Shown: one piece after another, positions 34,354 through 39,978 of the stretch
Numbering within the stretch: the first letter of the stretch is position 1
Layout: every line of letters begins with the position of its first letter
NCBI GenBank assembly: GCA_902587565.1
Contig: CACILT010000009.1
Location: 1 to 39,978, forward strand
Direction: 5' to 3'
From: an uncultured Alphaproteobacteria bacterium
GTDB taxonomy: Bacteria > Pseudomonadota > Alphaproteobacteria > HIMB59 > GCA-002718135
DNA length: 39,978 nt
Notes under the pieces: generated by a model
Seen by the model: the letters and a program-made list of their open reading frames with translations, nothing else
Database searches by the model: none
Told to the model about the DNA's origin: nothing
Translations under genes and position numbers: made by a program

Positions 34354-35229
34354 ATGAAAAAAATTGGATTTATTGGAATAGGTACAATGGGTTTACCGAT
34401 GGCATCTAATATTATTAGCAAAGGTTATAGTTTATCCTTTTATGATCCTTTTGTTAATTCTGAGTCAGTTAATACTTTAGAAAAACTAGGAGGTATCCAA
34501 AAATCAAGTTTATCAGAATTATCTCAAAATGTTGAAATAATCATTACTATGTTGCCAAATGGAGACAATGTGAAAGAAGTATGTTTTGGTAAAAATGGTT
34601 TGATTTATCAAGATAATAAAAATTTTGTATTAATTGATATGAGTACAATTAATCCTAATGATTCTATTTTTATTAATGAGGAGCTAAATAAAAATAACAT
34701 AAAAATGTTTGATGCACCTGTTGCAAGATTAGTACAGAATGCAATTGATGGTACTCTTTTAATAATGGTAGGTGGTAATAAAGATGAATTTAAGAATATA
34801 AAAAATTTATTAGAAACTATGGGAAGCGATATAGTTTATTGTGGTGAAAATGGCTCAGGTAGTAAAATGAAAATCATAAATAACTATATGTCCATTGCTT
34901 TAAATATATTGACAGCAGAAACTTTAAATTTAGCTGATAAATCAGGTATAGACAAAAAAATGGCTATTGAATTAATGCTCACAACTGCAGCCGGGAAGGG
35001 ACACATGAATTTGACATATCCTGCTAAAGTTTTTAAAGATGATGTATCTCCAGGTTTTAAAAATGATTTAGCATTAAAAGATTTACGCCTTGCTATTCAA
35101 TTTGCATCTGAACAAAATTTAGATCTAAGTATGGGTAAGGCAGCAGAGAAAATTTATGATGATGCTTCAAAAAAAGAATTTGGAGATCTAGATTGGACAT
35201 CAATGTTTAATTTTATTAAAAATAAATGA
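34354..35229 (+). CDS. NAD(P)-dependent reductase of the beta-hydroxyacid dehydrogenase family (YihU/GarR type)
   Basis: It has a Rossmann nucleotide motif FIGIGTMGLPMA (6-17), DMSTINP (95-101), and catalytic Lys173 in KMKIINNYMS (171-180). Tartronate-semialdehyde and 3-hydroxyisobutyrate enzymes have DAPVSGG; here it reads DAPVARLVQNA (120-130). By memory this resembles E. coli YihU (sulfolactaldehyde reductase), which also has an Arg at this place, and the NNYMSIALN and TAAGKGH segments agree. It should reduce a small aldehyde, probably anionic, released by the aldolase just upstream. AAGGAG (34342-34347) gives a good ribosome site. It overlaps the next gene as ATGA. Length 291 aa. Confidence 0.88.
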   Translation: MKKIGFIGIGTMGLPMASNIISKGYSLSFYDPFVNSESVNTLEKLGGIQKSSLSELSQNVEIIITMLPNGDNVKEVCFGKNGLIYQDNKNFVLIDMSTINPNDSIFINEELNKNNIKMFDAPVARLVQNAIDGTLLIMVGGNKDEFKNIKNLLETMGSDIVYCGENGSGSKMKIINNYMSIALNILTAETLNLADKSGIDKKMAIELMLTTAAGKGHMNLTYPAKVFKDDVSPGFKNDLALKDLRLAIQFASEQNLDLSMGKAAEKIYDDASKKEFGDLDWTSMFNFIKNK

Positions 35230-36353
35230 TCAAAATAACAAATATCAAAATTTATTTATTAAAATATAACAACAAAAATCCCGTACTTTCTTCTTTTGGT
35301 AATATCAAATTTAGATCCTCTTTAGTTATAGAAATTCATGATGAAAATAATAATTATGGAATAGGGGAAATATGGTGTAATTTTCCAAATCACGGCGGTA
35401 GATATAGATTTGAAATTTTAAAAGACTATTTCATTGATTTTTTAATTAATTTTCAATTTGAAGACCCTTCAAGTGTTAAAAAATTTTTAATAGAAAAGTT
35501 TAATTCAATAAAAAATCAAACAGGTGACTTTGGTGCTTTTGAAAACATTTTTTCTGGCATAGATTGTGCTGCATGGGATCTTTTTTCTAAAATTAAACAA
35601 AAACCCTTAAACAAATTAATTAATGATCAATCCAAAAATAAAATTAAAGTTTATGCAAGTGGCATAAACAGAGATGAACACTTAGAAAGAATTCAAGAAG
35701 CTCGACTTTTAGGCATAGATAGATTTAAAATTAAAATTGGTTTTAATATTTTAGAAGACATTAAAGCAATTACTTCTATTGAAGAAACTATAGAAACTAA
35801 CGAAAAATATATGCTAGATGTAAACCAGGCTTGGAGTTTGGATAATGTTCATGAAAATATTAGTAAATTAAAAAACTTCAATTATTTGTGGTTAGAAGAA
35901 CCTATATCTGCAAACCATTCGATATCTGAAATAGTTCAACTAAACAAATTACACAAAAATTTAGCATTTGGTGAAAATCTAATTTATTTAAAAAAATTTT
36001 ATGAATTAGATAATGATACACAAATACAATTTTTACAACCAGATTTAGCACGTTATGGAGGTATCACTGACATCTTAGATTTAGGTAAAAATATTAAAAA
36101 AAATAAAATATGGTTACATTATTTGGGAGGAGCTATTGGTTTAATTTCTTCAGCTCATATTATGTCAGCTTTAAACCCTGATGGATATTTAGAATATGAT
36201 ATTAATGAAAATGAACTCAGAACAAAAATAGTAAATCCATCATTTCAAATTATTAACGGTTATCTAGAATTAAATGAAAACTATGGAATTGGTTTTCAGA
36301 TATCTGATAATTTAAATCAATTTATTGATCAATTTTATGAATACAGAAATTAA
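35226..36353 (+). CDS. enolase-superfamily sugar-acid dehydratase (mandelate racemase group)
   Basis: It has an N-terminal capping domain and a C-terminal barrel. The residues can be placed: the KxK base Lys168-Lys170 in FKIKIG, the metal ligands Asp198 (LDVNQAW), Glu224 (LEEP) and Glu250 (FGENL), and the Asp273/His298 dyad (QPDLARYGG and WLHYLGG). This is the mandelate racemase group, which contains many aldonate and aldarate dehydratases. At 375 aa it is complete. The specificity is unknown; a sugar acid derived from the same glycoside is likely. It overlaps the reductase as ATGA and the thioesterase by 17 bases. Confidence 0.88.
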   Translation: MIKITNIKIYLLKYNNKNPVLSSFGNIKFRSSLVIEIHDENNNYGIGEIWCNFPNHGGRYRFEILKDYFIDFLINFQFEDPSSVKKFLIEKFNSIKNQTGDFGAFENIFSGIDCAAWDLFSKIKQKPLNKLINDQSKNKIKVYASGINRDEHLERIQEARLLGIDRFKIKIGFNILEDIKAITSIEETIETNEKYMLDVNQAWSLDNVHENISKLKNFNYLWLEEPISANHSISEIVQLNKLHKNLAFGENLIYLKKFYELDNDTQIQFLQPDLARYGGITDILDLGKNIKKNKIWLHYLGGAIGLISSAHIMSALNPDGYLEYDINENELRTKIVNPSFQIINGYLELNENYGIGFQISDNLNQFIDQFYEYRN

Positions 36354-36723
36354 AGTTTATTACGAAGATACTGATGCTTCTGAAAGAGTTTATTATGCAA
36401 ATTATCTAAAATTTCTTGAAAGAGGAAGAACAGATTACTTATATAACTTAGGCTTCACTCACAAAAATATACTAGAAAAATATAAATTCTATTTTGTAGT
36501 AAAGAATTGCAAGATAGACTATAAAAAGCCAGCATATTTTGAGGATATTTTAAAAATTACGACAAAAATTATAAATATTTCTAAAGTAAAAATATTGTTT
36601 CATCAGCAAATCAAAAAGAACGAAGAATTATTGGTTGATTCGGAAATATTAATTACTCCAGTTTTTTTTAATGGTAAAATTGCAAAAATTCCCAATGAAA
36701 TGCTAGAAAAATTTTCGACTTAA
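36337..36723 (+). CDS. YbgC-type hotdog acyl-CoA thioesterase
   Basis: A 128 aa hotdog-fold thioesterase of the 4-hydroxybenzoyl-CoA/YbgC group. The signature YYEDTDASERVYYANYLKF (near the N-terminus) contains the catalytic Asp in the usual place, followed by FLERGRTDYL. In many Alphaproteobacteria it heads the tol-pal cluster, but no tol gene follows here. I chose the ATG at 36337 over an in-frame TTG at 36325. It overlaps the dehydratase gene by 17 bases, so it is transcribed with the sugar operon, although its function may be unrelated. Confidence 0.88.
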   Translation: MNTEIKVYYEDTDASERVYYANYLKFLERGRTDYLYNLGFTHKNILEKYKFYFVVKNCKIDYKKPAYFEDILKITTKIINISKVKILFHQQIKKNEELLVDSEILITPVFFNGKIAKIPNEMLEKFST

Positions 36724-36775
36724 TTTTCTAAATAATATATTTTTTTTTCAGTAAACAAATGATAGTTATTTCTTT

Positions 36776-37612
36776 ATGGGAATTGTAACTGATGTAATTT
36801 TACCTTTATCTTTAGCATTCATTATGTTTTCTCTTGGTTTGGGATTATCACTTTCAGATTTTACTAGAGTTTTTTTTAAACCGCGAGATTTTTTAATAGG
36901 TTTATTTTTTCAGGTAATTATTTTGCCTATAGTTGCACTTATTATTGTATTTTTCTGGCCATTAACACCTGAGCTTGCAATTGGATGTATGATCCTAGCA
37001 GCTGCTCCTGGAGGAGTTACAAGTAATGTTCTAACATCTTATGCAAAAGGAAACATCGCTTTATCTATTTCATTAACTGCAATAAATAGTATTCTTTGTG
37101 TTATTACTGTTCCAGTGATTTTAATAATTTCATTATCGCTTCTGGGTTATGGCGGTTTAAATGAAGGTCAATCATTATTAAATGTCGCTTTTCAAATGTT
37201 TTTAATTGTAACTATTCCCGTAATTTTGGGTGTTTTATTAAGTAGATTCTTATCCAGTTTTGAGAAAATTGCCAAAAACATTTCTATTGTCTTATTTGCT
37301 TTAGTACTTCTTGGTGCGATTATTTCTCAAAGAGAAAATGTAGTCAGTTATTTTGCTCAAGCCGGTTTGGTTATGTTATTTCTTAACGTGATAATGATGA
37401 TAATTGTTTATTTTCTTTCGAGATCTTTTAATGCATCTAAAGAAACTTTCAGATGTTGGTTAATGGAAGTGGGCCTACAAAATGGAACTTTAGCAATTGT
37501 AGTAGCTAATACTTTCTTTGCAAGTACAGTTTATTTAATACCTGCAGCTATTTATAGTTTAATAATGTACGCGACTGCTCTTCCTTTAATATATTTTTTA
37601 AGAAGAAATTAA
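36776..37612 (+). CDS. BASS-family sodium/solute symporter
   Basis: A 278 aa membrane protein with about nine or ten hydrophobic segments. The early FIMFSLGLGLSLSDF segment and AAAPGGVTSNVLTSYAKGN are bile-acid:sodium symporter family signatures, the latter forming the crossed-helix sodium and substrate site. GLQNGTLAIVVANTFF near the C-terminus is the second crossover motif. The family takes up organic anions such as bile acids, pantothenate, pyruvate and 2-keto acids; the substrate here is unknown. It begins 52 bases after the thioesterase. Its 3' end overlaps the convergent dioxygenase gene by 15 bases. Confidence 0.92.
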   Translation: MGIVTDVILPLSLAFIMFSLGLGLSLSDFTRVFFKPRDFLIGLFFQVIILPIVALIIVFFWPLTPELAIGCMILAAAPGGVTSNVLTSYAKGNIALSISLTAINSILCVITVPVILIISLSLLGYGGLNEGQSLLNVAFQMFLIVTIPVILGVLLSRFLSSFEKIAKNISIVLFALVLLGAIISQRENVVSYFAQAGLVMLFLNVIMMIIVYFLSRSFNASKETFRCWLMEVGLQNGTLAIVVANTFFASTVYLIPAAIYSLIMYATALPLIYFLRRN

Positions 37613-38392
37613 GACTGGAAAAGTTTCACTATCTAAAATTTCATTATTTTTTAAATTAATATTTGGAAATGGGGGAGACATTTCACCTTTCCTTTTTATA
37701 TATCTAGCGTCATCACCTGTAAATCTTACAGAAAAGGCTCTTCTTCTATATTTTGAATTATTTCCATATGCAGCATGAATTGTTGCGTAATTAAATGCAA
37801 TGGCATCACCTAGCTCACATTCATAGGATATAATTTCATAGTCTTTTCTATTATTTTCAATATCTGGAATTTTTTCAAATTCTTTATCTTTATGTTCGTA
37901 ATCATGACCTTTAAATTTTGTAGGTAAAAATATTTTATTCCATTTATGTGACTCTAGTATGAATTCCATTGATGAATTAATATCAATTTTATCAAGTGGT
38001 ATCCAAATACTTACATTGTCTCTCCCTTTTACGCAGTAATATCCTTGATCTTGATGCCAAGGTGTTCTTTTTTTTGATCCTTTTTCTTTTATTAAAACAT
38101 GCTCATGGAATAAATTTACTTTATTAGATTGCATTAATGAACCAGCGATTTTCGCAATATCAGAATTAAAAATAAAATTTTTATACTCTTTTATTCTTTG
38201 CCAATTACAATAATCATCATAAAAAATTTCTTTATCATCTACTTCTTCGTAAACACATTTATATTTACTTGGGTGAAGAAAATTATACTCAATTCCTTTT
38301 CTTAATTCTTCAATCCATTTTTGATCAATGATTTTTTTTAGTAACACAACTCCATTATTTTGAAATTCATTACTTATTTTTTTATCAATCAT
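37598..38392 (-). CDS. phytanoyl-CoA dioxygenase (PhyH) family protein
   Basis: An Fe(II)/2-oxoglutarate-dependent oxygenase of the double-stranded beta-helix fold. The metal triad can be placed as His113 and Asp115 (TPWHQDQGYY) and His206 (TIHAAYGN), with Arg217 (RRRAF) as the probable 2-oxoglutarate ligand. SIWIPLDKIDINSSMEFILESHKW is the usual core strand pattern. At 264 aa it is a normal bacterial PhyH protein. Many marine members hydroxylate small metabolites or demethylate phosphonates and amines, so the substrate is open. It lies one base from the ABC permease gene on the same strand and may be co-transcribed. Confidence 0.9.
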   Translation of the reverse strand: MIDKKISNEFQNNGVVLLKKIIDQKWIEELRKGIEYNFLHPSKYKCVYEEVDDKEIFYDDYCNWQRIKEYKNFIFNSDIAKIAGSLMQSNKVNLFHEHVLIKEKGSKKRTPWHQDQGYYCVKGRDNVSIWIPLDKIDINSSMEFILESHKWNKIFLPTKFKGHDYEHKDKEFEKIPDIENNRKDYEIISYECELGDAIAFNYATIHAAYGNNSKYRRRAFSVRFTGDDARYIKRKGEMSPPFPNINLKNNEILDSETFPVLISS

Positions 38393-39154
38393 TTAATCTT
38401 TAATTCTATATCCTTTTGAAAATGTATATGTAATAAATATTATACATCCAATTAAAATTGTCAGGATAGTTAGTGTACTTGTAAATAGTGAAACATCAGA
38501 AACCTCGTAAAAACTATATCTGAAACCACTTATTAAATATAAAACAGGATTAAGTAAGGATATTTTCTGCCAAAATTCTGGAAGCATATTAATAGAGTAA
38601 AAACTTCCTCCTAAGAAAACTAATGGTGTAATTATTAGAATTGGAATAATCTGTAACCCTTCAAAACCTTCAGCGTACATTCCAATTATAAAACCAAATA
38701 AAGCAAATGTAATGGATGTTAGAATTAAAAAAAACATCATGAGAAGAGGGTGATCTATTCTTACATCTACAAAAAAATTGGCAGTTATAATAATCACACA
38801 TCCAATTATTAATGATTTGGAGGCAGCAGCTCCTACAAAACCAAGCACTATTTCAAATGATGATAATGGTGCGGCAAGTATTTCATAGATAGTATTTGTA
38901 AATCTTGGAAAATAAAAAGCAAAAGAAGCATTTGAAATTGATTGAGTTAAGATAGTTAACATAATCATTCCTGGTACGATATAAGAGCCATAATTTATTC
39001 CATCTATCTCTGTAATTCTTGAACCAATTGCAGACCCAAAAACTACAAAGTAAAGAGAAGTTGTAATGATTGGTGAGGCGAGACTCTGGAATAATGTTCT
39101 TCTGAACCTTTCCATTTCATGAATATATATTGCTTTAATTCCGTACCAATTCAT
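38393..39154 (-). CDS. ABC-2 type export permease (YadH/NodJ type)
   Basis: A 253 aa permease with six hydrophobic segments. The motif GINYGSYIVPGMIMLTILTQS and the LAAPLSSFEIVLG segment are typical of ABC-2 permeases, as is PLVFLGGSFYSINMLPEFWQ, which ends the fifth helix. It forms an exporter with the ATPase encoded upstream, overlapping it by 20 bases. E. coli YadGH is the best comparison; the substrate of such exporters is generally unknown, with lipids or polysaccharides suspected. Confidence 0.93.
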   Translation of the reverse strand: MNWYGIKAIYIHEMERFRRTLFQSLASPIITTSLYFVVFGSAIGSRITEIDGINYGSYIVPGMIMLTILTQSISNASFAFYFPRFTNTIYEILAAPLSSFEIVLGFVGAAASKSLIIGCVIIITANFFVDVRIDHPLLMMFFLILTSITFALFGFIIGMYAEGFEGLQIIPILIITPLVFLGGSFYSINMLPEFWQKISLLNPVLYLISGFRYSFYEVSDVSLFTSTLTILTILIGCIIFITYTFSKGYRIKD

Positions 39155-39978
39155 TATTATTTTCCTTGATTAGCTTAATAAAAATTTCTTCCAATGAACT
39201 TTGCTCAGTATTAATATCTTTTATTTCATAACCATCTTTCTTTACATCATTTAACAGCTCAGTAATATCTGTTGTATTTGAGTTTAAATTGTAGGTATGT
39301 GAAATAATTTTATTTGTTTGATCTAAAGTAAAATTATATTTTGATAAATTACCATTTATATTTTCAATAGGTTCAAGTAATTCAATTTTAATTGTTTTTT
39401 CTCCAAGTTTTTCAATTAATTTATCCTTTTCATCAACTAAAATTATTTTACCATCATTAATAACTGCTACTCTATCACTTAATTCTTCAGCTTCTTCTAT
39501 ATAATGTGTTGTTAGTATAATTGTTACACCATCTTTATTTAGTTTTTTTACAACATCCCACATATCTTTACGTAATTCAACATCAACACTAGCTGTGGGT
39601 TCATCTAAAAATAATAATTTAGGTTGGTGAGATAAAGCTTTGGCTATCAGGACTCTCCTTTTCATTCCACCCGATAGTTCTTTAATTTTATTATCTTTTT
39701 TGTCCCATAAGGATAATTGTTTTAAAAGCTTTTCTATATAATTGTGATCAGGCTTCTTACCAAAAAGACCTCTAGAATAATTAACATTGTTCCAAACAGT
39801 TTCAAAAGATTCAAGATTTAATTCTTGAGGAACAATACCTGTCATCTTTCTAGTAGCTCGATAATTTTTAATAATATCCATGTTATTAATTTTTATTGTT
39901 CCGGTATTGAAGTTTACTATTCCACAAATTGAGTTTATTAATGTTGATTTTCCTGCACCATTTGGTCCTAGTAGAGCA
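39135..39978 (-). CDS. ABC exporter ATPase (YadG type), 5' end outside window
   Basis: The gene is cut by the right edge. The frame continues upstream of the in-frame ATG at 39881 to the edge and contains Walker A GPNGAGKST (encoded near 39935-39965), so the true start lies beyond 39978. Visible further on are a Q-loop region (GIVPQELNL), the signature LSGGMKRRVLIAKAL, Walker B LLFLDEPTASVD and the H-loop LTTHYIEEAEEL. The C-terminal 80 or so residues form the regulatory tail seen in NatA/YadG-type ATPases. It pairs with the overlapping permease gene. Confidence 0.95.
   Translation of the reverse strand, partial: ALLGPNGAGKSTLINSICGIVNFNTGTIKINNMDIIKNYRATRKMTGIVPQELNLESFETVWNNVNYSRGLFGKKPDHNYIEKLLKQLSLWDKKDNKIKELSGGMKRRVLIAKALSHQPKLLFLDEPTASVDVELRKDMWDVVKKLNKDGVTIILTTHYIEEAEELSDRVAVINDGKIILVDEKDKLIEKLGEKTIKIELLEPIENINGNLSKYNFTLDQTNKIISHTYNLNSNTTDITELLNDVKKDGYEIKDINTEQSSLEEIFIKLIKENNNELVRN

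Noticed and set aside
20273-36353. Calling the island a sulfoquinovose (sulfo-EMP) operon outright
   Set aside because: The reductase and aldolase resemble YihU and YihT, but no GH31 or other known sulfoquinovosidase, YihS isomerase, YihV kinase or sulfonate exporter is present. GH51 and the epimerase point to other sugars as well.
20273-36723. The island as a mobile element or genomic island insertion
   Set aside because: There is no integrase, transposase, tRNA gene or flanking repeat, and base composition matches the rest of the window apart from the binding-protein gene.
36337-36723. Start of a tol-pal cluster (ybgC followed by tolQ)
   Set aside because: The next gene is a BASS transporter, and no tolQRAB or pal gene follows.
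1-39978. CRISPR array or other direct-repeat array
   Set aside because: Reading through the window showed no regularly spaced repeats and no cas-like genes.

Overview
This is a very AT-rich (about 28% G+C by eye), gene-dense stretch with short or negative spacers, many ATGA/TGATG stop-start overlaps and several convergent genes that share 3' ends. The scpA-scpB-tatA-tatB-tatC-serS-pcm order is typical of Alphaproteobacteria. Together with the streamlining, the single riboswitch-controlled gcv operon and the lack of mobile DNA, this suggests a free-living marine alphaproteobacterium of the SAR11/HIMB59 kind. That placement is an inference, since no rRNA or tRNA gene is present.

Region 1 (1-7010) is housekeeping: chromosome condensation (scpAB), Tat export (tatABC), seryl-tRNA synthetase, an isoaspartyl methyltransferase, then a minus-strand MATE transporter and the 23S rRNA methyltransferase rlmJ. 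Region 2 (7137-10622) holds a cold-shock protein, a small membrane protein, an exported EF-hand protein, a TerB/J-domain co-chaperone, a PLP dehydratase and anmK. The gap at 10623-10902 contains a previously unlabelled four-hairpin structure that ends in a strong intrinsic terminator, probably a small RNA. Region 3 (10903-20189) has a nucleoside-deaminase-family enzyme, a tandem glycine riboswitch and gcvT-gcvH-gcvP, an RseP-type site-2 protease, a MazG-like pyrophosphohydrolase, and a minus-strand cysteine cluster (cysE, cysK, a Cys/Met-metabolism PLP lyase).

Region 4 (20273-36723) is the most interesting part. Two divergent operons diverge from about 106 bp of DNA. The left operon (minus) encodes a FucI/AraA-type sugar isomerase, a YnjB-type ABC importer (binding protein, two permeases, ATPase) and a cytoplasmic GH51 furanosidase. 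The right operon (plus) encodes a two-subunit E1-type TPP enzyme without E2/E3, a nucleoside-hydrolase-like protein, a ketose 3-epimerase, a DhaL/DhaK kinase without DhaM, a class I LacD/YihT-type aldolase, a YihU/GarR-type reductase, an enolase-superfamily sugar-acid dehydratase and a thioesterase. Read as a pathway: a glycoside is imported intact, cleaved inside the cell, isomerised to a ketose, possibly epimerised at C3, phosphorylated at C1, and split into DHAP plus an aldehyde that is reduced. The logic matches sulfoglycolysis (sulfo-EMP), but most of the enzyme families differ. The substrate cannot be read from sequence; pentose, uronate and sulfosugar versions are all possible.

Region 5 (36776-39978) holds a BASS-family transporter, a PhyH-family dioxygenase and a YadGH-type ABC-2 exporter whose ATPase gene runs off the right edge. 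I saw no tRNA, rRNA, CRISPR array, insertion sequence or prophage gene, and no transcription regulator gene in the whole window.
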